Made by a program: the position numbers and the translations under genes. From Magnolia sinica (Eukaryota > Streptophyta > Magnoliopsida > Magnoliales > Magnoliaceae), in the NCBI RefSeq assembly GCF_029962835.1, contig NC_080584.1, positions 82,054,862-82,118,861 on the forward strand: a stretch of 64,000 nt of DNA, written 5' to 3'. Position 1 is the stretch's first letter. Each line of letters begins with the position of its first letter. This document shows positions 11,623-23,006 of the stretch, in pieces. The notes below the pieces were generated by a model. The model ran no database searches. It had not been told where the DNA came from and saw only the letters and a list, made by a program, of their open reading frames with translations.

Positions 11623-14358
11623 TATTAAGATGTGGAGCCACATCTGGGACCGTCCTTGACCGGTCGTGAGCCATGCTTGTTCACTCCCTAAGTATAGGGT
11701 TGTGATGTAGTAATAAACTCGGTGAGACCCAGGTCGAATCCCAAGGGATTGAAACCTATACGTACTTTGAAACCAAGTAGAAATAGAACTAGACCAAGAT
11801 GAAATCTAAATCGATTAAATTTGAGGAATAATGGTGAAATACTAATCTAAAACTTTAAGAATTCAAGGAAAGGAAACTAGGGATTCAGAGGATCCACTTG
11901 TAAAGATCAGGGAGATCTAATGCCTGTTTCAAGAACTCAACTGGACTTAGAGTCCCATCCTCATGAAAATCAAGACTGAACTTCCTTTGATATAGTTTTT
12001 AAGAGATGAAAGATATATGAATTAGAATGGATTCAATTACCAAACCATGCCCAAGAGACAAAGTAAACAACAAAATTAAACTAATTAACAATCAATCAGA
12101 TGATTATGAAGGTTAGGAAGGGTACTGACATCCAACCATGCCCAAGAGATGATGGCGAACAACAGGGCTTCCTGACGTCATAATCAAAATAAGGAAAAAG
12201 AAATACTCAAAGCCATCGCAGACCCATTGTAATTTCAGTCACAATAGACCATTAAAAACTAAAAATATTCCCATAATAAAATTAAATCAAAATCCCTTTA
12301 ATCTAAATAAAAGGCACACGCATAAATTCTCCCATCACGCTACAAGCTTCACCTCTTAGCCCTAGCTAAGAGGTTTAAATCAACATGATAGAGATATCTT
12401 CAAATTAAACAAATAAAAAATAAAGACAGAAAATAAAACTAAGGAAAAGAAAAACTCTCTTAGGAATTGTGCTTCACGTCCAGCCTAAGCCAAGCTCCAA
12501 TTGGATCTCAAGATGATCACGGCTACTCCACCCAAGATCCCCTTTCTTTCTCTTCTCCTCCCCTTTATATAGGAACCAGGGGGTGTCGGTTCGTGGCTGG
12601 AGTCGGTGGGAGAACCAACTTTACGCAGCAGAGTCGTGCGAAGCGCTAGCGGAAGAAAAACGCAAATAGGTTCGCGTTTGGATAGACTTTTTGGCAAGAG
12701 TATCACCGAAAAGCGTGCTTTGACGCCGTGGTTAGGGTCATGACCACTCTATGAAGCTTGTGAATGGTCCGGATCGACCATCCGATCATCACCACAGTCG
12801 TGTAACAGCCCGAAAAATCCGGTCGATTTTCGGACGCACGGACATGCGTAACTCTTCTTGCGCTGGCTGTTGGTGGGGCCCATATTCTATGACGTTTGAG
12901 AAATCCACACCGTCTATCATCTTCTCCTAGAAATTTCGATCGGGGATGGGTGGTTTTGGTCATCCGTTGATGTGTGCCACTGAGATAATCAGGTTGCAAC
13001 GGCAGTTAAGCGGTCTTCTTGTGATCGCTGTAGCGATCATATGAATGTGCATCGCCGCCAAATATCAACATGGATTCGATTGGTTTTGATCCCTATTCAT
13101 GATGGACGGTTCGGATCAAGCCGTTGATGCACGGTGGTGGCCCACAAAACCCAATTGCAAGGCTCTATTTGAAACAAAGAACGAAATTTGAATTTGAGAA
13201 GGATTGCACGGTCAGTGCGCTTTGACTAATCTTTGCAGGTTCGGTGTCCTGCGGATGCACGAGTGTTGTGTACACACTCCTCTCTAGGTGAGGTCCTCTG
13301 TTATGCAAATGAGGAATCCGCTCCGTCCATACATTTTCTCACCTTGTTTAAGGGGTTGAGACAGAAATATAAGCATATCCAGATATCAGGTGGGCCCCAG
13401 ATCAGTAAATTGTGGGCTAATCTGTCCGTTGGGCCGATCCAATGGCTGATTTTTGATGTGTACGATTAATTTTTTATCCTCAGGCTACATATAGAGTTTT
13501 GAACTGAACGGATGGTGGGAACCCTACGATCTTGCATTCTGGACGTCTTTCGATCTACTTGAGCATCAGTTTCTCGATTTTCTTGGATCCCTAGCATGCA
13601 AATCTGCTGATCTTGGTCTCTTGGGGTCCGTCTTATGCTTTGGTGTCATCAGAGCGTTAAATCCATGCTTTAAGCACCCTTTTTCAGTCCATGCTCGTAA
13701 ATACACTCTGCATCACAAACCCAATTAAATCAGGCCATTAAACGGTATCATGCTTGTAAATCCAGGCAATAACTGGGTATGATATGCAATATTTGACCCT
13801 CAACAATGCTCGACCGGTCGTAAGGTCTGGCTCCACTCAAAGTCCAGCGAGCACTGTTTTTGATCCCAAGGTGTTCGATCGGTCGTGGCCCATTCACGAC
13901 CGGTCGTGGGGTCCTCTCGACCGGTCATACAGGCTGCACGACCAGTCGAGGTTATGCAGATTCGTTCCGTGTTTTTGCGCGGATTTCGTGTCGCAAGTCC
14001 TTTCGCAACTGGGATGCAGAAAGAGGAGTTTCCTAAACTATAAACAGGGGTTCATAGGATTTTTCATAGTGAGAGAAAAAAAAGCAAGGGAAAATTATTC
14101 TAAGGTGTGGGCAAAGGGTTTTCTATGTGCTTCCAAGGGAGAGGTTAGTATATTACTTTGTAATCTTCGTTGCTCATAGTGGAAGTTTTCATCTGTAGTT
14201 TTTACCCTAGTTTGGGATTTTTCCATGTATATCTTGTCTTGTGGTTTGTTTTGAATACTTTGATCTATTTCTAGTTTATATTTCTTCCTATTTATCGTTT
14301 GTGGGTGAGGCCTGAGATTGGATCTAGGCTCACCGCGTTATTGGCGTGCTGCGCAACA
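11623..14358 (+). repeat. Left LTR of the copia element, split by an insertion
   Basis: Part one, 11623-11677, begins TATTAAGATGTGGAGCCAC (right LTR: TGTTAAGATGTGAAGCCAC). Part two, 13806-14358, resumes at ATGCTCGACCGG and runs to GCGCAACA. Both parts carry CGACCGGTCGTG palindromes. Without the nested insertion it would be about the length of the right LTR. Confidence 0.85.
11678..13805. mobile_element. Solo-LTR-like insertion (2,128 bp) inside the copia LTR
   Basis: The segment begins TGTTCACTCCCTAAGTATAG and ends GACCCTCAACA, giving TG...CA termini. It is flanked by a perfect 5-bp duplication ATGCT (11673-11677 and 13806-13810). A second copy of the same family lies at 23007-25264. No protein is encoded. 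Length, termini and duplication suggest a solo LTR of a large retroelement; a non-coding retroelement unit is the alternative. Confidence 0.8.
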
Positions 14359-14360
14359 AC

Positions 14361-14372
14361 TGGTATCAAAGC
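14361..14372 (+). other. Primer-binding site of the plus-strand copia element
   Basis: TGGTATCAAAGC follows the LTR end after two bases. It is complementary to the start of the initiator-Met tRNA 3' end, with one change from the usual TGGTATCAGAGC. Confidence 0.8.
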
Positions 14373-14397
14373 TTTTAGTTTAGTTCTATTGGGAGTG

Positions 14398-17300
14398 ATG
14401 ACAGAAGAAGGAAAAACTAGAATTGAGAAGTTTGATGGTTCAAACTTTACCTTCTGGAAGATGCAGATGGAAGATTATCTGTATCAGAAGGACCTCTATA
14501 TTCCTTTAGGAGGAAAATAGAAGAAACCAGAAAAGATGACAGATGATGAATGTGGTTTTTACTGGATAAGAAAGCTTTAGGAACGATCCGACTCTCTTTG
14601 TCTAAGAGCGTCGCCTTCAAATCCAAGGTAAAAATGACAAAAGAATTAATGGAAGCCCTAGTCACCATGTATGAAAAACCTTCAGCATCCAATAAGGTTC
14701 ATCTTATGAAATAGTTATTCAACATGAAGATGTCAGATGGTGGGAGCATGACTGAACATTTAAACGAGTTCAATACAGTCATGAGCCAGCTGGAATCTAT
14801 TGGCATTGTTTTTGAGGATGAGGTAAGGGCGTTATTGATCTTATCCAGTTTACCAGATTGATGGAATGGTTTGGTGATTGCTGTGAGCAATTCTTCAGGG
14901 TCGACAAAGTTAAAATTTGATGATGTGGTCAGTCTAATTCTCAGCGAAGAATCTAGAAGAAAGGTATTATGAGTTTCAGGGGATTCAGGGAATGCTCTAA
15001 ATGTTGAAGGAAGAGGAAGATCGCTGAACAAAGGAGGCAACAAACACGGACGTTCTAAGTCAAGGAAGAAGTCCAAGGGACCGAAAGACAAAGACGGGTG
15101 TTGGCATTGCGGTAAGAAGGGGAGCATGGAACGTGATTGCAGGACGCTCAAGAAACAAGAAGGAAGCTCTCAAGGAGGGAAGGATTCAGTGAATCCATTT
15201 GAGGAGAGTGACACAGATGCCTTAATCTTGTCTCTTGATGCGAGGATGAGTCTTGGGTTATAAACTCGTGTGCTTCGTTTCATGCCACTTCATGTAAGGA
15301 AGTTCTGCGTGATTATGTGTCAAGTGACTTTAGGAGAGTCTACCTGGGTGATGATGAGCCATGTAGTATTGTTGAAAAGGGAGACGTTCATGTCAATCAG
15401 AAAGACGAAACGGTTTTAAAATTGAAGGATGTCAGACATATACCGAGTTTGAAACGTAATTTGATCTCAGTGTGGCAATTGGCCAATACCGGTTATGTGA
15501 TGACATTCACTAGTGATTCCTGAAAGACCACAAAAGGTGCCTTGGTGATATCTCGAGGGAAAAAGAAAGGTACTTTATATGTGACTTCAGGATCGTATTG
15601 TTCACTCTCAATCGCATCAACTGGAGTGAATGGGCAGTTATGGCATCAGAGGTTGAGACATATGAGTGAGAAAGGGATAAAAGTGCTATTGTCAAAAGAG
15701 AAGCTACCAGGACTGAAGTCTATTGACTTAAAATTCTGTGAGGACTGCGTATATGGCAAGCAGAAGAGGATAAGTTTCAAGAAGACAAGACGTACTCCAA
15801 AGACGCATCTGTTGGAGCTTGTATACACTGATGTGTGGGGACCGACACAGATATCATCTCTTGGTGGCTCACGTTATTTTGTTTCCTTCATTGATGATGC
15901 TAGTAGAAAACTGTGGGTCTATTTTTTAAAGCACAAATTTGATGTATTTGACGTATTTAAGAAGTGAAAAGTTATGCTAGAAAACGGGACAGGTAGAACA
16001 GTAAAATGTCTTCGATTTAATAATGGGGGAGAGTATTATGATAAGAGATTTGAGGAGTATTGTACAGCAAATGGAATCAAACATTAGAAAACGATTCCAG
16101 GGATACCATAGCAGAATGGTGTGGCTGAGCGCATTAACAGGACCATCCTTAAGCGCTCCAGGAGAATGAGGCTACATGCAGGGTTGCCCAAGACCTTTTG
16201 GGCAGATGCTGTGAATACTACCGCATATCTCATCAATAAAAGTCCATCAGCACCATTGGATGGTGGCCTACCAGAAGAAACGTGGACTAGGAAAGAAGTG
16301 AACCTTGCACATCTCAAAGTGTTCGGTTGCACTTCTTATGTTCACATTGATGCAGAGCACAGAAACAAGCTGGATGCGAGTCCAGGAGGTGCATGTTTAT
16401 AGGCTACGGACAACATGATTTTGGCTACAGGTTCTGGGATGCAGAAAATAAGAAAATCATCAGAAGCAAGGACGTAGTCTTCAATGAAAAAGTGATGCAT
16501 AAGGACAGTGTGCAGGAAAATAAGGCCGAGGAGAAAGAATTTGTAGAGATGGAAGAGTTACAGGACACGGGTGTTATTGTGCCACAGGATGATCATACAC
16601 ATGAGCATTATGAGGCAGAGTCGCATACATCGGTTGTGAGGAGGTCTACTTGGGAGAGGAGACCCACGGTCCGATACTCACCCTCCTTACATTATCTACT
16701 GCTGACGGATAATGGTGAACCAGAATGTTTTGAAGAGGCATTAAAGACAGATACACAGGTTAAGTGGGAGCAGGCCATGGATGAGGAGATGGACTCCTTT
16801 GAGTCCAATCGCACATGGGAGCTAGTCACCCTACCTATGGGTAAGAAAGCTCTTCATAACAAGTGGGTTTACAGATTGAAAGAGGAGCATGATGGTTCGA
16901 AACAGTATAAGGTTAGACTGGTTGTGAAAGGGTTTCAACAAAAGACAGGTATCGATTTCACTGAAATATTTTCACCTATGGTGAAAATGTCTACGATTCA
17001 TATGATCTTGAGTATAGTGGCTACAGAGGACTTACATTTAGAGCAGCTAGATGTTAGGAGAGCCTTTCTTCATGGGGACCTTGAAGAAGAGATATATATG
17101 CATCAGCCGACAGGATATGTGGCACCAGGAAAGGAGAACAAAGTATACAGACTGAAGAAGAGTCTACATGGCTTGAAGCAGGCCCCGAGGCAGTGGTACA
17201 AGAAATTCGACAGTTTCATGTCGAGAAACAGTTATAAGAGATGTCATGCAGACCATTGTTACTGTTTGAAAAGTTTGATACGACATACATCATCCTTCTT

Positions 17301-18266
17301 CTGTACGTTGATGATATGCTTGTAGCCGGTTCAAGTATAAAGGACATCTCAGATCTCAAAAGACAACTGTCTAGAGAATTTATCATGAAGGATTTAGGAG
17401 CTACAAAACAAATCCTAGGCATGAGGATAAAGCGTAATAGGAAAAACAAGAAACTAGTTTTGTCACAGGCAAAGTACATAGCCAAGGTACTTGATCGATT
17501 CAATGTGGGAGGTGCTAAGCCGGTTAGCACTCCATTAGCCAACCACTTCAAGCTATCTAAGGAGCAACGTGCAAAGATGCAGGAGGAATGAGACTACATG
17601 GCTAAAGTCCCATACGCGTCAGCTATTGGGAGTCTCATGTATGCTATAGTGAGCACGAGGCCAGACATTGCTCAAGCAGTGGGAATTGTTAGCAGGTTCA
17701 TGAACAACCCCTGGAAGGAACATTGGGAAGCTGTGAAGTGGATTCTTAGATACCTGGTAGGTACTAAGGATGTAGGGTTGTGCTATGGTGGATCAGAAAT
17801 CAAGCTACAGGGCTATGTGGATTCAGATTTGGCAGGAGACATCGACGGCAGAAGAAGCACTACAGGTTATGTCTTTACTCTAGGTAGTACTGCAGTCAAT
17901 TGGGTCTCTCAGTTACAGAAGATAGTATCTATCAGTACGACAGAAGCAGAATATGTTGCGGCTATAGAAGCGTGCAAGGAGATGGTGTGGATAGAAGGTT
18001 TCATGGAAGAGTTGGGTAAGAAGCAAGCAAATTGTAAGATGTACAGTGACAGTCAGAGTGCAATACACTTGGCTAAGAATTCAGCCTTTCATTCAAGGAC
18101 CAAGCATATTGCCATCAGATATCACTTCATTCGTTCGTTACTAGAAGATGGATCGATTGCTCTGGAGAAGATTCATACAAGTGAGAATCCTGCGGATATG
18201 CTGACCAAGGCGGTCACACAAGAGAAGTTGAAGCTTTGTTTAGCTTTGATTGGTCTTCAAGCTTGA
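14398..18266 (+). pseudogene. Ty1/copia gag-pol polyprotein, broken
   Basis: Order: gag (starts near 14398, KFDGSNFTFWKMQMEDYLYQ), zinc knuckle near 15099 (CWHCGKKGSMERDC; the usual His is Ser), protease near 15265 where the expected D-S-G reads NSCA, GAG-pre-integrase and integrase (LWHQRLRHMSEKGIK; DVWGP; second catalytic position reads FNNGGEY instead of DNGGEY), reverse transcriptase 16840-17400 with an intact YVDD motif, and RNase H ending near 18266 (VSISTTEAEYVAA, DSQSA, TKHIAIRYHF). Stops and frame changes occur in gag, in integrase near 15966 and 16086, between RT halves near 17265 and at 17589. Two catalytic aspartates are lost, so the copy could only move in trans. The TNT1-94-like arrangement fits the Tork clade. 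Confidence 0.9.
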
Positions 18267-18324
18267 AGAGAGGGAGGTGATACACTCCGGATGAAGAAGA
18301 AGAAGGTTTAAAGTGATGTGTCTC

Positions 18325-18335
18325 CAAGTGGGAGA
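18325..18335 (+). other. Polypurine tract of the copia element
   Basis: AAGTGGGAGA just before the right LTR (TGTTAAGATG at 18337), the usual priming site for plus-strand synthesis. Confidence 0.7.
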
Positions 18336-18336
18336 T

Positions 18337-18963
18337 TGTTAAGATGTGAAGCCACATCTGGGACCGTCCTCGACCAGTCGTGAGTAATGCTCGACCGGTC
18401 GTAGGGTTCGGCTCGACCAGTCGTGTACCAGCTCGACTCAAAGTCCAGCGAACACTATTTTTTTATCCCGATGTGTTCGACCGGTCGTGACCCATTCACG
18501 ACCGGTCGTGGGGTCCTCTCGACCGGTTGTGCAGGCTGCACGACCAATTGAGGTTACGCAGATTCGTTCCGCATTTTTGGGCGGATTTCGTGTCACAAGT
18601 CCTTTCGTAACTGGGATGCCGAAAGGAGAGTTTCCTAAACTATAAACAGGGGTTCCTAGGGTTTTTCATAGTGAGAGAAAAAAAAGCAGGGGAAAATTAT
18701 TCTAAGGTGTGGGTAAAGGGTTTTCTATGTGCTTCCAAGGGAGAGGTTAGTATATTGCTTTGTAATCTTCGTTGCTCATAACGGAAGTTTGCATCCGTGG
18801 TTTTTTATACCCTAGTTTGGGGTTTTTCCACGTATATCTTCTCTTATGGTTTGTTTTGAATGCTTTGATCTATTTCTAGTTTATATTTCTTCCTATTTAT
18901 CGTTTGTGGGTGAGGCCTGAGATTGGATCTAGGCTCACTGCGTTGTTGGCCTGCTGCGCAACA
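18337..18963 (+). repeat. Right LTR of the copia element (627 bp)
   Basis: Begins TGTTAAGATGTGAAGCCACA and ends GGCCTGCTGCGCAACA. It aligns with both parts of the left LTR, with many scattered differences, implying an insertion that is not very recent. Repeated palindromes of type ACGACCGGTCGT lie in the first 250 bp. Confidence 0.85.
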
Positions 18964-18974
18964 TTACCATGTCG

Positions 18975-21205
18975 CTATGGATTTTCTTGGAAAAGGGTTT
19001 GGAGGCAGGTCTCTGTTTCTGGGTCATCCCACTCTAATGCAGCCCACCATTTTCTACTCCCTAAGATCTTTCCATTGAGGATGGGCGGTAAGCCAACTGA
19101 AGTAAGAGGGAGATTCTTCAACTTCAGGCAGTTTTCTATGATGATCGTGGTTAGCGAGTTACAAACCAATGTCCCACCACAAATGCTCTTCAACTCACGC
19201 AAATAATGTAAGTGCAAAATCTTTAGATTTGGGAGTGTTACGACATTCAGAGAACCGCTGCAATCATCTCCTCCCGCTACCATCTCCTCCATGAGACGAC
19301 AATGCTCCACCTTGATCACTTCAAGGTTTTGCAGCTACTGGAACAGCCCCAATGAGAACAAATTCCTCAAACAATGGCACCACTGGACATGCAATGATTT
19401 CAAATTGGTGAGGGTCCCACTTAGCGTGGAGCCTTTGCAGATTGCCTGTAGATTGTGTAGGTCCCTTAGGGTCAGTTCTTCTAAGGTCTGCAAGATGTTG
19501 TTCCCGTCCACAATGATGCACTCGATGCACTCAACCTCATCGCAATTTATCAAGGTGCATGCCTTCAACTGCTTCAGGTTCGACAACAACGACAAGGAGG
19601 CAATGCCACTGCACTCTTGGAGGTTTAGCTGCAGCGTGTTGTCAGGGAGGATTCCTTGGAGGTTCAGCTGGAGATTGTTGTTAGGGATCATGTGGGACCC
19701 ATCTTCAGTGCCTTGAGAGCGGCGGGTGATCTCTGTTGAGTAATCCAGCCTAGAGGAGGCAATCTCTATTGAGTAATCTAGCCTAGAGGAAGTGAGAGAA
19801 AATGGACCCTAGCGCACCCAGAAATGGAAGCTTTCAAGTTTCCTCCATTGCCGGAACTTCTGCAGATTCCTCGTGTTTAAGAGGTCGAGGTGCCTGAGAT
19901 TCACCAACGCTTCCACTCCTTCTGGCAGCTCTTTGATGCAAGTGTTGGAGAGGTCCAGCACGATTAAGTTAGTCAGCTTTGCTAGTGAAGGCATCGTCTC
20001 TAACTTGGAGCAATCACATAATAGCAGTGCACGGAGGTTCTCTAGGCGAGAGAGTGACGAAGGAAGCGAATCGATGTTTGTATAGGATAGGTCAAGAACT
20101 TTAAGATTTGGCATGGATTCAAAGAAGGAAGAAGGGATGTGTGAAGAAAGAGGGTTTTCTCGTAGCAACAATGTGGAGAGTTTTCTGCACCTGGGTCGGT
20201 CCTAGAGAACTTCTATGTCGTTTTTCATTAGCGATATCCGCTCAATTTCTTCCATCCATTCCTCCACCCTTGGCAACTCCCTCAATCCAATGCCAGCTCT
20301 AACCAGGAACCGTGGTTTTTCCTTCGTGATGCTGATGGTCATCTCCCTAACAATGTCATGCAGCTTGACGCAATCGACGTTGTGCTTGTCGACAATGTTG
20401 TCTAACAAGCAAGAGTCCCGGAGTGCATTCAATATAGCTTGGCCCTTTTCGATCAGATACTGTCAACTTCCCGCTCTGTCTATTAATCCCTCATAAATCC
20501 AATAATCTATAAGCTCTTTGGTGGGGATGGCATGATCCTCCAGAAACAATGCACAATACAAGAAACAAGCTCGAATATTGTCATCCCGTAAGCGATGGTA
20601 ACTGAACTTTAGCCTCTCTAGAACATTGGATTCAAAACCTTGAATCTCAGCAGCTTTCGAACTTCTTTATTCATTCAAGGTGCTCCTCCACACCCAAGCA
20701 TTATGAACTCCTTTAAGAGAATGTCCAACCGTGATGATTGCAAGGGGTAAGCCATTGCATTTTTGGCACACAAGTTTAGCAATGTCATTGATGTCAGGAG
20801 AAAGCAAGGCATCACCAACTTTATCTCTGAACAAGTCCCATGCTTCATCTTCATTGAGAAACTTGATTTCAATGTCTCTCTGTGTCTCCATGTTTCGGCA
20901 GACTCCTTGCAATCGAGTAATCACTATGAGCTTGCATCCATTTTCTTTGTTGGGTTTAGGAATTCCTACAGTTTTGAGTGGAAATGCTTCCCACATGTCA
21001 TCCAAGATGAGTGCAAGCTTCTCCCTCCTCTTCAAAGCAGCATATATCTTTATCGATCTATTGTCTTCATCGTTGTCATCACATAAATCTAATTCGATAG
21101 CCATTGCAATATTGCTTTGTAGTCTCTCCAAGGTAAGAGATTTTGACACATTCACCCAAATAACATTGTCAAAGAGCTGGGCTTCGATGAGGCGGTTATT
21201 GATGT
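18975..21205 (-). pseudogene. CC-NB-LRR resistance gene, C-terminal three quarters
   Basis: Continuation of the gene whose N-terminus is at 46117-46675. Read on the minus strand in one frame it holds INNRLIEAQLFDNVIWV, kinase-2 LALILDDMWEAF, RNBS-B GCKLIVITR, GLPL within NGLPLAIITVG, an MHD-equivalent reading KLHDIV, and then leucine-rich repeats to a final TAG at 18975. Five in-frame stops occur (20667, 20463, 20202, 19809 and 19335) with no frameshift. Without the insertion and one duplicated dinucleotide, the two parts total 2,790 bases, exactly 930 codons. The protein family acts as an intracellular immune receptor of the non-TIR (RPS2-like) class. The copia element lies 11 bp past the stop. 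Confidence 0.9.
19729..19794 (-). repeat. 33-bp in-frame tandem duplication in the LRR region
   Basis: Two copies of ATCTCTRTTGAGTAATCYAG plus CCTAGAGGARG stand side by side. On the coding strand they give an 11-residue repeat (SSRLDYSIEIA then SSRLDYSTEIT). It preserves the reading frame. Confidence 0.85.
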
Positions 21206-21309
21206 CACTACAAGAAAGTTGGGCATATCCAATGCTTTTTTAGCGGCGGCCCGTCACCAACTGTCGGATGCTCGGTCGACTTAATAAAAATAAAAAATAA
21301 AAAACAAAT

Positions 21310-21640
21310 AAAAGCCCTATCTCTCTTTACCTGTCACTGTCTCTCTCTCCCTCTCCCTCTCCATCTCCGCCATCTCGTCTCTCCCTCTCCCATCCCCGAT
21401 CTCTCTCTCTCATTCTCTCTCGATCTCTCTCCCTCATACTCTCTCGATATCTCTCCCTTCCTCTCCCTCCGCCTCTTGATCTCCCTCTCCTCCCTCTCTC
21501 TCGATCTCTCTTTCCCTCGTTTTCTTCGATGTGTTGTTCCTTCTATCTATCTCTAATCGAAGAAAGTAGAAGAAAGAAGAGAAACCAATGTCCCACCACA
21601 AATACTCTCTCTCGATCTCTCTCCCTTCATCTCTGTCTCT
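21310..21640. repeat. CT-rich low-complexity tract
   Basis: Dense CTCTCTCC/TCTCCCTC runs near the left end of the CACTA-like element. The following DNA up to 23006 shows no recognisable gene. Confidence 0.8.
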
Positions 21641-23006
21641 CTCACTTCCCATTTTGATTATCAAAATTTGGGCAGTAGCCATCGCAGCAGCACCCATATT
21701 CGCCGTTGTCCATGGCCGCTGACATCTACATTTTGGTTGTTTGAAGAAACGCTTCAACCAATAACGTGTACCACTATTGTACATTTAATCTCTCTGTTTC
21801 TTTCATACTTTTTTAGCCCATCCATGAGTGGACTAGCCTGATATATGGGAGGGGAACAATCAACATAGACCCACCTCATAAGAGGCAGTGATCCCACACA
21901 TATACCACTTTAGACCATGTATTAAAATGGAATTTCTCACTCCGTTTTTAGTGTATGATTGATTTTGTTAGTTTTTTAGGGCAACTCAATTCTAAGGGAA
22001 GGATTTGCTATGGATAAAGAGCCATTTGGAAGGAGAAATTTCTATGATGGGTTTGGCTGAATTCATATGTTGTTGGAGCACTATTAGTTTTTTTTTTTAA
22101 TTTTTTATTTTTAAGTTTGGGTACTGTTTCCGTTATGGGTTTGGCTGAATTCGTATGTTGTTGGATTTTTAGTAACAAAGTCTGATTGAGTTTACTTTGA
22201 TTCTCTTTTTTCCAATTCGGTTTTGAAAATTTGAATGTTAGAGAAGTGCTACTGTGATTTGCCTGGATGTATTTAAGGGACTATTTTGTGTGTTCTCTAC
22301 ACCATAATGATGTCTTTTAGTTTACCTTTGCTAATCTACAACTCTACTTTTCTTGGCGGGGCAGACTCCTATGATAGCAAAGTACCATTTTGAAAATGGT
22401 GGTGTCTCTACATCCTCAAATGTGGCACTCATGTACGTCTATCCTATCCAGATCATCAGGACTGTGGGCACACTTTGGATGGATCATATCTCTAACGCCA
22501 CACTGATCAAGCAACCCTACTTGTCCAATTGAGGGTGAAATGAGATGGTTTCTATCATATTTTCAGTGTAGTTTTTAGGATTATGCTCTGCCAGCAATTC
22601 TAGATTGCCATATGGTTGTGCCATGTGCCATGTTGAAATGTCACCACTCACCACCATTTTAAGTGGTGAACTATATGAATCTACCCTTCTGGGTGGTGAT
22701 GCATGATGCATCTTTTTGGTTTCACTGGTGCTAATGGTTTAGCAAATCCACATCTTAGTCTCATCCGTTTATACATTGTCAGATTCTAGTTTTTTTTTTT
22801 TTTTTTTCAAATGTTATTTTTGTTTTTCTTTTAACTGTTGTTGTCATTTTGTGGTGGAGCTTTTTCTATTTTTGAATTGTTGGTAGTGCTTTGAACTTGG
22901 ATACTGTTTCATTTTCATTTCTCTAATAATGTTTTTTTTATCACGTATGAAAATACAGTGTATTTTCTTTTTAATATAACTGTGCATGTTTCTGAATGGA
23001 GCTTGT

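Larger units (their letters stand above)
11623..18963 (+). mobile_element. Near-complete Ty1/copia (Tork-like) retrotransposon
   Basis: Left LTR 11623-14358 (interrupted by a nested insertion), primer site at 14361, gag-pol 14398-18266, polypurine tract AAGTGGGAGA before 18337, and right LTR 18337-18963. Both LTRs end CTGCTGCGCAACA or a close variant. Flanks are GTACC (11618-11622) and TTACC (18964-18968), a 4/5 match consistent with a 5-bp duplication. The element inserted 11 bp beyond the stop codon of the minus-strand resistance gene. The coding region is broken by several stops and frameshifts. Confidence 0.85.

Noticed and set aside
20731-21243. 170-residue plus-strand open frame
   Set aside because: It is antisense to the NB domain of the NLR, which has kinase-2, RNBS-B and GLPL motifs in order.
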